A stretch of 64,000 bases of DNA, from assembly GCF_003286125.1 (NCBI RefSeq), contig NZ_QMED01000001.1, forward strand, positions 372,001 through 436,000, given 5' to 3'. The position numbers and the translations under genes were made by a program. Every line of letters starts with the position of its first letter. Within the stretch, counting starts at the first letter, position 1. Positions 56,174 to 64,000 of the stretch are shown here, in pieces. The stretch is from Algibacillus agarilyticus. Its GTDB lineage: Bacteria > Pseudomonadota > Gammaproteobacteria > Enterobacterales > Alteromonadaceae. The notes beneath the pieces were generated by a model. It worked only from the letters and a program-made list of their open reading frames with translations, did not search any database and was not told the DNA's origin.

Positions 56174-56303
56174 TTACACAAGATCTCAGTTCACTAACCA
56201 TATTAGGTTTGTATGACCTCAACGATACAACAATAGGCCACAAGGCCTCTTTTTACACTCAATCAATTCAGGTTCATTTTAAATAATCTGTCGTTGTAGC
56301 GCT

Positions 56304-57248
56304 TTACTCTATCCAGCTTTCAAGTATGGGTTTAAAAGGGGCAACCGCTTTTTCACCTATCTCAATTAGTTCTGCCGCTCGATTAAACTCTAAAATGCCG
56401 ATGTGCGCTAGATTAGGTTGAATTAAAACTTCAGGCGGCTCTCCAGCTAATCTCGCTCGAGTTAACCTATCTTGCATAATATCAATTGAGCCTGCAACAA
56501 CGCCCCATACATTAGGAGCAGATAAATCATGTTGCGTTTTACGTGTACGGTTCGCAAACCAATTTTTACCCGAGCCTAATAAATTAGAAAACGCGGTATG
56601 CCGATCTTTCATTTCAGGGTCAACCTCGGCGGCCATTTGTGTTTGTAACACTTGCTCAAGTGGTGATTTACCATCAGGCCGCATTTTTTTAATACCACTA
56701 TTCACGTTAACCGCAATAATATGAGTTGCACCCATTGCACGGCATAAAGAAACAGGAACGGGGTTAACAACGGCACCGTCAATCAACCAATGGTCATCCA
56801 ACAAATAAGGCGCTAGCACACCTGGCATTGCACATGAGGCACGTACGGCATCAACTAACCTACCCGATTGCAACCAATGTTCTCGTCCGGTGTAAAGTTC
56901 AGTCGCCAGTGTCGCAAAAGGAATATCACAATCTTGTATATTAAGATCACCAATCATTTGTTGGAAATGGCTAAAGACTTTTTCACCTGCAACTAATCCA
57001 CCGCGGTTAACACCCCAATCTAATAACTTAACAATTCGCCAAGAGTCCATAGACGTCGCCCATTGCGATATCTCGTCAAATTTTCCCGCGGCAAGCGCAC
57101 CTCCAACCAAAGATCCCATCGAACAACCCACAATCACATCAGGTTTGACCCCCATTTCATGTAGAGCATTGATAATTCCGATGTGAGTCCAGCCTTTAGC
57201 AGCCCCACTTCCTAAAACTAAACCAATTTTTTTTGTTTTATTTGTCAT
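56304..57248 (-). CDS. rssA: RssA-type patatin-like phospholipase
   Basis: This 314-residue patatin-family serine hydrolase has the oxyanion loop GLVLGSGAAKGWTHIGI, the nucleophile elbow GCSMGSLVGG and the dyad aspartate in WLIDGAVVNPVPVSLCRAMGATHIIAVNV. The whole length aligns well with E. coli RssA, including RLTRARLAGEPPEVLIQPNLAHIGILEFNRAAELIEIGEKA at the end. The substrate is not established. No rssB lies beside it. Confidence 0.88.
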   Translation of the reverse strand: MTNKTKKIGLVLGSGAAKGWTHIGIINALHEMGVKPDVIVGCSMGSLVGGALAAGKFDEISQWATSMDSWRIVKLLDWGVNRGGLVAGEKVFSHFQQMIGDLNIQDCDIPFATLATELYTGREHWLQSGRLVDAVRASCAMPGVLAPYLLDDHWLIDGAVVNPVPVSLCRAMGATHIIAVNVNSGIKKMRPDGKSPLEQVLQTQMAAEVDPEMKDRHTAFSNLLGSGKNWFANRTRKTQHDLSAPNVWGVVAGSIDIMQDRLTRARLAGEPPEVLIQPNLAHIGILEFNRAAELIEIGEKAVAPFKPILESWIE

Positions 57249-57379
57249 AACTTACTAAGCTTGTATTAACAATTACGCTATGTTTTTACATATCTTTTGT
57301 GTATCTTACAATAAATGATGTTTCGTAAACTTAGATTTACGGTATTTTTTACAACGATGTAACAAGGTCAGGTCTATTA

Positions 57380-58597
57380 ATGTTTTTTTACGCCGCTCGG
57401 CAGCCTATATTTGATCAAAATAAGCAATTATATGCCTATGAATTGCTATTTCGTGACAGCCTAGAGAATGTATTCCCGAATGTAGATGGTGATCTAGCGA
57501 CTTCAAAAATAATAGAAGCCAGTCAATTCAACCTTGGGTTAGAAGATTTCACCGGCCAATACCCTGCTTTTATTAATTTCTCACAGGAATTACTACTCAA
57601 AAACTTTCCGTTGTTATTACCTAAAGAACAGGTTGTTATCGAAATATTAGAAACAGCCAGGCCCACTAAAAGCTTATTAAGAGCGGTGCAAGATCTAAAA
57701 GAAAAAGGCTACACAATTGCCCTAGACGATTATGAACACGAATCGGTTTGGTTACATTTTTTTCCATATATCGATATCATTAAAATCGACTTTAGAGCCT
57801 GCACTAAAGAACAAATGCTAACCACATTTAAAGCCGCATCAAAATACTCAATCGAGATGCTCGCCGAAAAAGTAGAAACGTATGAAGAATACAACGACGC
57901 CATCGAAATGGGCTTTACCCTTTTCCAAGGGTACTTTTTCAGTGAACCTGAAGTCATGCAAAGTAAAGCGCTCGCACCTTCACAGATGAGCTTAGCTGAA
58001 CTACTTTACGAGTCATCTAAATCTGAAATGGAACTAGATGGAATTATTACTATTTTTGAGCGAGATGTAACGCTCTCTTATAAACTACTCAGATATGCAA
58101 ACTCAGCCATATTTAAACGCAGTAAAGAAATATCAACTATTCGACAAGCTTTAGTTGTATTAGGGCAAGAAGAGCTCAAACGATTTTTAGCGTTATTATT
58201 TACCGCTCAAGTAAACTCAAATAAACCGGCTGAATTAATTCGCCTTTCAATGTGCCGTGCTAATTTTTGTGACGCTATTGCTAAATCGCATAGCCAACTA
58301 CTTGATCCATCAACCGGATTTTTAGCCGGCATGTTATCTTTAATGGACGCAATATTAGATGAGCCCATGGATAGCGTGATGACAAAGCTGCCACTGGCTC
58401 AAGATATAAAAGACGCCTTAGTAGATCGTACTGGCTTATTAGCAGAATATATCGATTTAATTTGTCATTATGAAAAAGCAGAATGGGTTGAAGCTAATGA
58501 AATTGTTGAAAAATTAAAGCTTGATGCCAAGAAGATCCCCGATTTTTATCATCAATCAGTACAATGGGCAAACGAACATATGAGCGAATTACAGTAA
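57380..58597 (+). CDS. EAL-HDOD signalling protein
   Basis: This 405-residue protein has an N-terminal EAL-like domain and a C-terminal HDOD domain (about residues 200-400, PSQMSLAELLYESSKSEMELDGIITIFERDVTLSYKLLRYANSAIFKRSKEISTIRQALVVLGQEELKRFL). The EAL signature is YELLFRDS. The usual DDFGTG appears as DDYEHES, while IDIIKIDF, the EKVE motif and QGYFF are kept. Loss of the second acidic-loop pattern suggests a non-catalytic c-di-GMP module, as in YuxH/CdgJ-type proteins. CdgJ affects motility in Vibrio, which would fit the flagellar content of this genome (inference). Confidence 0.88.
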   Translation: MFFYAARQPIFDQNKQLYAYELLFRDSLENVFPNVDGDLATSKIIEASQFNLGLEDFTGQYPAFINFSQELLLKNFPLLLPKEQVVIEILETARPTKSLLRAVQDLKEKGYTIALDDYEHESVWLHFFPYIDIIKIDFRACTKEQMLTTFKAASKYSIEMLAEKVETYEEYNDAIEMGFTLFQGYFFSEPEVMQSKALAPSQMSLAELLYESSKSEMELDGIITIFERDVTLSYKLLRYANSAIFKRSKEISTIRQALVVLGQEELKRFLALLFTAQVNSNKPAELIRLSMCRANFCDAIAKSHSQLLDPSTGFLAGMLSLMDAILDEPMDSVMTKLPLAQDIKDALVDRTGLLAEYIDLICHYEKAEWVEANEIVEKLKLDAKKIPDFYHQSVQWANEHMSELQ

Positions 58598-58607
58598 CTC
58601 TAAAGTT

Positions 58608-58636
58608 ACGATTAAAGGCTCTAAACCTTTAATCGT
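58608..58636 (+). terminator. Hairpin after the EAL-HDOD gene
   Basis: ACGATTAAAGG (58608-58618) pairs perfectly with CCTTTAATCGT (58626-58636) around a seven-base loop, 11 bases after the stop codon. No T-run follows, so this may be a 3' stabilising hairpin rather than the terminator itself. Confidence 0.55.
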
Positions 58637-58700
58637 ATGCACCCTTAGACTTTATAAATCACTCTCTAAACATAAAAAAGTGGGAGGGGTTTAAAATAAT

Positions 58701-58738
58701 AAAAACCGATAATCATTCCTGAATATCGGTTTTTTTTA
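58701..58738. terminator. Bidirectional terminator between the EAL-HDOD and pullulanase genes
   Basis: AAAAACCGATA (58701-58711) pairs with TATCGGTTTTT (58724-58734) around a 12-base loop. On the plus strand eight or more T residues follow the stem; on the minus strand the arm continues as TTTTTATTATTTT. It can end both convergent transcripts. Confidence 0.85.
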
Positions 58739-58874
58739 TGTTTAATATTAATTTTTGTTACTTGGCTTATTGTGCAAATTCCAGTTTCGCCTTTTGCTAT
58801 TTTTGCTTATTTAAAGCCAATATACTTAAACAATCTGCACTCTGGATAACAAATCGGCACATGCGTTGAAACAC

Positions 58875-61679
58875 CTACATCACAAATACGGCCGTCGTTA
58901 ATGCCGGTACAGAGACGTGCTGACCATTCACTTGATGCTTTTCAATTAAACGCTTATCAACCCCTTGCTGCTGAATCGGATGCAACCGATAACCAGAGTT
59001 ACCCACATCGACCGTTTTACGTTCTGCACTATTATTAAAAATAACAACGATTTTTTCAAAATTAGCATCCAAATCAAGCGCAAAGTCACTATCATCCAAC
59101 TGCATCGCGATCACGCCAATTTGTTGCTCTGGCCCCGTATTTAAAAAACTAACTCGCTGGTTAATATCTTCTGCGGTGCGTAATCTAAATAAAATAGAGC
59201 TCATGCGCACCGAAATATACTCAGCAAAAACATCTGAAGAATATTGAATTTGCGCCGGCGTAACGTGATCTCGGCCTTCATTTTTCTTTAATAACGTTGA
59301 GATCATTGGCCAATTATCTTTATCTTTCACAGCAGGCGGTAAACCTACGTCATAGTTGTTAGTTTGCTTACTAAAATCGACTGCATTAAACCAATCACCG
59401 TAATCGTAACTATCTCGCAAAAATGATTTTGAACGCAGTAACTCTTGCCCCATATGTAAAAATGGAATCCCTTGCGACATTAATGGATACGAAATTGACA
59501 ACAGCTGCATACGAACACGATCTTCACTCGAGACATGATAAGCAATCCGATATTGATTATTATCCCATAAACTCTGATTATCATGCTTCGATACATAATT
59601 AATAGAATCAGCAGGGTCTAACGCATAACCCGTCGGCGCTCCGCCATAATTAATATCAGCCCCTGTTACACGTTTGCCCTCAGCATTTATTAACGGAAAC
59701 GTAGCTAAATTAGCCGCCAACCCAACTCTAGCTTGATCCATTGATAAATAATATTCACTTTTAGAATCTACCGCTTTTGATAGATCATTTGGGATCGTAT
59801 ACAAGCCATTCGATATTCCTTGCCATTTACGCAACCAAACACCACCATCAAACGGTGCTCCACCTCGAATAGCATCACGCATTCGGTCCGTAAACGTACC
59901 TATTTCAGAGCCAGCGAGCTGTAATTGTGCCGCTTGCTCAAATTGTTTATCGTTCGCAACTTCACCAAAGTTCCAACCTTCACCATAAAAGTAGTTATCG
60001 GGATCAACAGCAAGCACTCGCTCACGAGCTGCTAGCATGGCACTCTTAGGCTGATGCCCCATTAAATCAAATCTAAAACCATCAATTTTATACTCTCGGG
60101 CCCAAACTTCGAGTGAGTCAATCATGAGTTTAGCCATCATAGCGCGTTCAGTTGCCGTATTATCACAGCAGGTAGATTGCTCAATCGCACCTGAATCCGG
60201 ATTTAAGCGGTAATAATAATTAGGCACTAATTTATCTAAAACAGATTTAGAATTTAATCCTGCTTGAAAAGTATGGTTGTAAACCACATCCATGATCACT
60301 CTAAAACCCATACCATGAATACTTTGAACCATTTCTCTGAATTCAACGAGTCGGCTAATCCCGTCAGAATCAAGTGCGTATGAGCCTTCCGGTACCGTAT
60401 AATGAAATGGGTCGTAGCCCCAGTTATAACCATCATGCTGACGAATATCTTCAATTACAGCTTGAGCATCTGTCCCCCGAACATCATAACGGGCTAATAA
60501 TTTAGCCACCGATTGTTGCTTATTAACTTGAGGATCGTGACACACCGCTTGCTTAGGTACAATTGCACATAACTTGCTAACGGGATCAAGCAAATCAATC
60601 ACTTGTTTTGGATCTTCATTAACCGACCCTATATCAAAAGTAGGTAATAAATGAATGTTATTTAAACCCGCTTTTTTAAGCATTTTTAAATGCTTGATGC
60701 CATCACTATTTTGTTCAGAAAAGGCTTTATATTTACCTCGATAATCCACCGATGAAAGTGCCTTGTCGGATGCACTGAAATCACGAATATGTAATTCATA
60801 TAATAAATTATCTTCGGGGGCATCAATATCCGGTACGTGATGTTGCACCCAACCTGGCGGTTGAGTGTCAATGTCAGCTAAGTTGACTACCTGACTGTAA
60901 AGACTATTGGTCGATAAGCTTAATGAATAAGGATCGGTAGTAATTAAAGTTTCAATTTTTTGCGTTTCAGGATGCCAAACCGTAACACGATATTGATAAA
61001 AAGCCCGATTGAGGTTTTTACCCCCCACCGCTCGCCACACTCCCGATTTAGGATCTTCTTTCATCGGTAAACGCGAAGGTGAGTTAAGCGCTTGTTTATC
61101 TTTATCAAATAACAGCACTTCTACATGTTGTGCCGTGGGTGCCCATACCGCAAAAGAAACAGAATCAGCCAAAACCACAGCCCCTAAATCACTGACTTCA
61201 TCAGCATCACTTTGCCCTGCAGTATATAAGTCGTCGATGACACCACCGGTTTGCAAACGAGATACCGCAATCACCTGGTTTTGCGCATTAGTTTGCACCA
61301 ATAAAGCCGAACCTTTTAAAATCGCTTTAGCTTGTTCAGCCCGCAGATCTAATTTAAAAGCCTTAAAATCATTTAAATGCGTTAATGTATTTAAAAAAAG
61401 CGGTCTATCTTCAATTGATTCTAACCGAATAACCTTGTCGCCTTGATTGGCTGTTTTTAGTGAAGATAAGCTTAAAGCTTGTTCAGTATCATAAAACAAA
61501 GCAATGTGCTTGGTTTCCGCTTTAGGTTTTAACAAAACGAGCTCGCGTTGTAACCAATGGGCATCGGTTTTGATACTTAAATCATCGGTAACAAAATGAG
61601 CAGTAAATAGGTTTGAGGTTGAGTTTTCACAAGCCGTTAATGGCGTGAGTAGCATTAACAAGATAGCAGCAAATCGCAT
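58875..61679 (-). CDS. Pullulanase-type alpha-1,6-glucosidase lipoprotein
   Basis: This 934-residue protein debranches alpha-1,6 linkages in pullulan, limit dextrins or glycogen. The N-terminal lipobox is LTAC (MRFAAILLMLLTPLTACENS). N-terminal starch-binding and N2/CBM48-like domains follow (SFAVWAPTAQHVEVLLFDKD). The GH13 catalytic core includes the pullulanase signature YNWGYDPFHYTVPEGSYA, VVYNHTF, the nucleophile region IDGFRFDLMGH, the acid/base region YFYGEGWNFGEV and YVSKHDNQSLWD. The ATG at 61679 with GGAG upstream was chosen; the frame extends 29 codons further. It has no alpha-glucan operon around it. Confidence 0.93.
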   Translation of the reverse strand: MRFAAILLMLLTPLTACENSTSNLFTAHFVTDDLSIKTDAHWLQRELVLLKPKAETKHIALFYDTEQALSLSSLKTANQGDKVIRLESIEDRPLFLNTLTHLNDFKAFKLDLRAEQAKAILKGSALLVQTNAQNQVIAVSRLQTGGVIDDLYTAGQSDADEVSDLGAVVLADSVSFAVWAPTAQHVEVLLFDKDKQALNSPSRLPMKEDPKSGVWRAVGGKNLNRAFYQYRVTVWHPETQKIETLITTDPYSLSLSTNSLYSQVVNLADIDTQPPGWVQHHVPDIDAPEDNLLYELHIRDFSASDKALSSVDYRGKYKAFSEQNSDGIKHLKMLKKAGLNNIHLLPTFDIGSVNEDPKQVIDLLDPVSKLCAIVPKQAVCHDPQVNKQQSVAKLLARYDVRGTDAQAVIEDIRQHDGYNWGYDPFHYTVPEGSYALDSDGISRLVEFREMVQSIHGMGFRVIMDVVYNHTFQAGLNSKSVLDKLVPNYYYRLNPDSGAIEQSTCCDNTATERAMMAKLMIDSLEVWAREYKIDGFRFDLMGHQPKSAMLAARERVLAVDPDNYFYGEGWNFGEVANDKQFEQAAQLQLAGSEIGTFTDRMRDAIRGGAPFDGGVWLRKWQGISNGLYTIPNDLSKAVDSKSEYYLSMDQARVGLAANLATFPLINAEGKRVTGADINYGGAPTGYALDPADSINYVSKHDNQSLWDNNQYRIAYHVSSEDRVRMQLLSISYPLMSQGIPFLHMGQELLRSKSFLRDSYDYGDWFNAVDFSKQTNNYDVGLPPAVKDKDNWPMISTLLKKNEGRDHVTPAQIQYSSDVFAEYISVRMSSILFRLRTAEDINQRVSFLNTGPEQQIGVIAMQLDDSDFALDLDANFEKIVVIFNNSAERKTVDVGNSGYRLHPIQQQGVDKRLIEKHQVNGQHVSVPALTTAVFVM

Positions 61680-61969
61680 GCAACTATGCTCCATAAAATA
61701 AATGAGATACCAGAGAATGGTAGATAATGGCAGGAAACGCAAAACACATACGTATGCATGCTGCAAAATTGTTAATAATAGTAATCACCGTTAATAAGTG
61801 ATTAAAGTTAGCGTGGGAAAAGCGTGAAAAAAAAGCAAAAAATTGAGCTAAATTTTGACTCTAGCCGTTAATTTTTGTCCTTCCCTGTTAGCGGAACGGT
61901 TAGCGTAAACCGTTATTAACAACATAATGCTATCGCCTCCTGATTTGCATTGTACTTAATCATTAAAAT
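61680..61969. other. 290-bp intergenic region between pullulanase and pilE
   Basis: It contains the promoter side of the pullulanase gene and the 3' end of the pilin operon. One small hairpin, AACGGTT (61895-61901) with AACCGTT (61908-61914), could be part of a terminator for pilE or an operator. Nothing else is recognisable. Confidence 0.4.
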
Positions 61970-62422
61970 TTAGTACCAACACGTTTGCGTTACATCAACT
62001 CCGGTGTGCGTTTTTGCCGATTTTTCACCTAACGAAGTTAATTGAATTTTATAACACGCATCATCATGTTTTTGCGCATGAACAGCCGTTGCGTATAAAT
62101 TAAAAGACCGCTGCAAATCATCAGATTCAATGCTAATGGTATAAAACCCATTATTTAACACATAACTATTTTCGATTTTAGTATCTGCACCAAAAACACT
62201 TTTTAACTTCAGCGTATATTGATAATGCTCGCTGTAATACTCTTGTTGTAAATTGGCTAACCGCGTTAGCTCTCTTAACGCATCCGTACGATAAACCTGT
62301 AACCAATAATGTTGATAAGAGGGTATAGCCAACGTTAATAATATAGACAGAATTGCACATGAAACGAGTAATTCAACCAACGTAAAACCCGTTGGTTTTA
62401 TTCTATTTTTAAATATTTTCAT
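61970..62422 (-). CDS. pilE: Type IV pilin-like protein PilE
   Basis: This 150-residue protein has a prepilin leader ending KPTG, cleavage before FTLVELLVSCAILSILLTLAIPSYQHYW (Glu+5 present). The PilE-type region follows: RTDALRELTRLANLQQEYYSEHYQYT. A C-terminal cysteine pair (DDACYKIQL...VTQTCWY) would close the D-loop. The ATG at 62422 overlaps the pilX stop codon (TGATG). It is the last gene of the visible minor-pilin operon. Confidence 0.9.
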   Translation of the reverse strand: MKIFKNRIKPTGFTLVELLVSCAILSILLTLAIPSYQHYWLQVYRTDALRELTRLANLQQEYYSEHYQYTLKLKSVFGADTKIENSYVLNNGFYTISIESDDLQRSFNLYATAVHAQKHDDACYKIQLTSLGEKSAKTHTGVDVTQTCWY

Positions 62423-62847
62423 CACGGTAAATACTTAATGCTGATTTGAGCATGAGATTGTGATTGCAGATTATTTAATTGAGTTTCGACCATCATATTA
62501 TACTGAGCACAGGCAACCTGAGTATCATTTGCATATTTTGTATGCGGGCAATGAGAAGGCGAATCTGAGATAGGATCTAAATACGATTGGCTATTAGACT
62601 GCTTAAGGTTAATGACATCAATCGGTTTTAATTGCATTATTAAACGACTGTATTCGTTAGTTTGTACTTCAATAATACTTTCATTAATTGCGCCATGTGA
62701 GACCGAGACGAGTTGAGCTTGCTTAGCAAAAGCGGTCGCAATTTTATTATCCAACACCGTATTTTGCATCAACGTAACCGAAAGCGTAGTCAGCACAAGC
62801 ATCAACACCAAAGCTAAAACTAAAGCAGCTCCTTTTGTATTTTTCAT
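62422..62847 (-). CDS. pilX: Minor pilin assembly protein PilX
   Basis: This 141-residue protein has the PilX N-terminus KNTKGAALVLALVLMLVLTTLSVTLMQNTVLDNKIATAFAKQAQLVSVSHGAINESI. This is a prepilin-like leader (cleavage after KG) with a long hydrophobic helix and lacks Glu+5, as is usual for PilX/GspK-like minor pilins. The soluble part contains a Cys pair (SHCPHT...VACAQYN). It starts after pilW with AGGA as ribosome site. Confidence 0.82.
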   Translation of the reverse strand: MKNTKGAALVLALVLMLVLTTLSVTLMQNTVLDNKIATAFAKQAQLVSVSHGAINESIIEVQTNEYSRLIMQLKPIDVINLKQSNSQSYLDPISDSPSHCPHTKYANDTQVACAQYNMMVETQLNNLQSQSHAQISIKYLP

Positions 62848-62850
62848 TCA

Positions 62851-63957
62851 TCATCCTTGATGGTTAATAATATTCACCGTTTTAGTCAGTAATAAACGAC
62901 GATAAGCATTTGCTAAAAAGCTACCCGCTTTAAAACGTATTACTTTGCTGCCCAAGTCATAAGATAAATGAACCGAGTCTCCGATTCTGGGTTCCGCTAA
63001 AATCGTACGCGCCAAGACAAAAATTTTAATGGCTTTTATACGGCTGTTTGCATTTTGCCAATCATTCCAAGTTAGGTTTTCCGCTTTATAAAAGCTATTA
63101 ATATTGCCATCCGCATCACTATCAATGCCATACAAAAAACCAATATGTTCGATACCTTCAACTAAAGGCTGCGCTTTTAACATCCCCTTAGCACGTGACG
63201 ATTTCTCCGCTTTATATAAATACTTACGTTTAAGTACCGGAATTACCACATCACGATTTTCAGCATACGGTAGATGTTCATTTTCAACGTAATAAACATA
63301 ATGTTGATATTCACCGATGCGCCCATTTATTTGAGTATCATCATAAAATAAAGGTATTGTATCGTTACCCGCAAAAATAATAGCCTCATTGCTTTTTGCT
63401 AACATGTAAAACCGACTCGGCATTAATTGCTTTTGAACCGCAAACGATGCAGACCAATGATGGGCTATCATGCGTTTAATTTGAATCACATCACTTTGAG
63501 GTTTCGCTTTTTTAATACAGTTATTCAGCAATTTATCTCCGCGCTTTTTTTCAGCCCCCCAAACCGTGATAAATCCATTTTCACTTGCTGAGTTAACAAA
63601 AGTTCCATGAGGATTAACAAGGTGAGGTAAACGAATACAATCATTTTTAACGGCTTTCATCGCCACTTTATGATTGCCATTTAAAGCACTTAACAAACGA
63701 ACCGGTTTTCCGCCAGCGGTCGCCTGTAAATTCAGGTCATGCCCCGTATAAGGCCCCCAATACCCGATCATTTGAATATCTTGACTTAAAAAATTCAGTG
63801 CTAACTGCGCATTTTCTTGCAGCTCGGCACGTTGGGTTGTTTCGTTGATCGTTTCATCCGAAACAATCAACACATTAATAATGCCAATAAACACTAAACT
63901 AGAAATAACTAAACTGACTAACAATTCAGTTAAAGTAAACCCACGAAAATAGCGCAT
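62851..63957 (-). CDS. pilW: Minor pilin assembly protein PilW
   Basis: PilW (368 aa) is a minor pseudopilin that primes type IV pilus assembly. The prepilin leader is MRYFRG, followed by FTLTELLVSLVISSLVFIGIINVLIVSD (Glu+5 present). Next come LQENAQLALNFLSQDIQMIGYWGP and a large variable domain ending LARTILAEPRIGDSVHLSYDLGSKVIRFKAGSFLANAYRRLLLTKTVNIIN, typical of PilW. The ATG at 63957 overlaps the upstream stop codon by one base. Confidence 0.9.
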   Translation of the reverse strand: MRYFRGFTLTELLVSLVISSLVFIGIINVLIVSDETINETTQRAELQENAQLALNFLSQDIQMIGYWGPYTGHDLNLQATAGGKPVRLLSALNGNHKVAMKAVKNDCIRLPHLVNPHGTFVNSASENGFITVWGAEKKRGDKLLNNCIKKAKPQSDVIQIKRMIAHHWSASFAVQKQLMPSRFYMLAKSNEAIIFAGNDTIPLFYDDTQINGRIGEYQHYVYYVENEHLPYAENRDVVIPVLKRKYLYKAEKSSRAKGMLKAQPLVEGIEHIGFLYGIDSDADGNINSFYKAENLTWNDWQNANSRIKAIKIFVLARTILAEPRIGDSVHLSYDLGSKVIRFKAGSFLANAYRRLLLTKTVNIINHQG

Positions 63958-64000
63958 CAAGATAAGCTTAAATAAGAACGAATCGCGACATGCCGACGAT
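63957..64000 (-). CDS. pilV: C-terminal end of probable minor pilin PilV (partial)
   Basis: On the minus strand a frame runs from the window edge to a TGA at 63959-63957 and ends ...RRHVAIRSYLSLS. The TGA overlaps the pilW ATG (TGATG), the same coupling seen between pilX and pilE. The assignment as PilV rests on operon order and not on sequence, as only 13 residues are visible. Confidence 0.5.
   Translation of the reverse strand, partial: RRHVAIRSYLSLS

Noticed and set aside
56104-56286. 60-codon open frame beginning inside R1 copy D
   Set aside because: It starts in a repeat module, crosses the repeat end, has no ribosome site and has no similarity to known proteins.

Overview
The window reads as chromosomal DNA of a marine-type gammaproteobacterium, most likely order Alteromonadales (Colwellia/Thalassotalea/Psychrosphaera-like). 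This is an inference from four things: the low G+C content, a polar-flagellum gene order of the Vibrio/Shewanella kind with FlhF/FlhG and ParC/ParP-type polar chemotaxis genes, the conserved ndk-rlmN-pilF-rodZ-ispG-hisS-yfgM-bamB-der block, and an ECF sigma factor paired with a DUF3379 protein. No rRNA, tRNA, CRISPR array, prophage or complete insertion sequence was seen.

Region 1 (about 0.4-30 kb) is one long flagellar and chemotaxis locus, almost all on the minus strand. In transcription order it runs flrB-flrC, fliEFGHIJ, fliK, fliLMNOPQR, flhB, flhA, flhF, flhG, fliA, cheY, cheZ, cheA, cheB, a ParA-type ATPase (ParC), a CheW-like ParP, cheW and a DUF2802 protein. A small FlhB C-terminal-domain protein lies convergent at the end. 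Sigma-54 type -24/-12 sequences with exact spacing can be read in front of flrB, fliE and flhA, which fits the classical class II/III hierarchy. The expected master regulator flrA and fliD/fliS are not next to flrB. A MASE1-CHASE hybrid histidine kinase occupies that position.

Region 2 (30-40 kb) is mixed housekeeping: the hybrid kinase, a PII protein (glnB), nadE, an isolated FimT-like pseudopilin, lpxH, ppiB, cysS and a periplasmic solute-binding-like protein. Region 3 (40-51 kb) is the conserved minus-strand block from ndk to der, with an extra outer-membrane-like protein between bamB and der. Region 4 (51-62 kb) holds mscS, a DUF481 outer-membrane protein, a small lipoprotein, the ECF sigma/anti-sigma pair, a 58-residue acidic protein, a RssA-type patatin, an EAL-HDOD protein and a pullulanase lipoprotein. 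Region 5 (62-64 kb) is a minor-pilin operon (pilV end, pilW, pilX, pilE) without pilY1 between pilX and pilE.

The most unusual content is in the non-coding DNA. One family of four elements (129-272 bp) has TATAGTC...GACTATA inverted ends and carries optional internal modules. Each module holds a small palindrome with a constant ATGGAT centre and covarying 5-bp arms. One copy sits inside the flagellar operon between fliH and fliI. A second family (about 320 bp, two full copies plus one 51-bp deletion derivative that keeps both ends) has ATACCAAT...ATTGGTAT ends. Elements of both families tend to lie within a few bases of stop codons, start codons or terminators. CheA carries three copies of the DDEFEALLDELHG motif in its linker, which is the segment expected to dock ParP.
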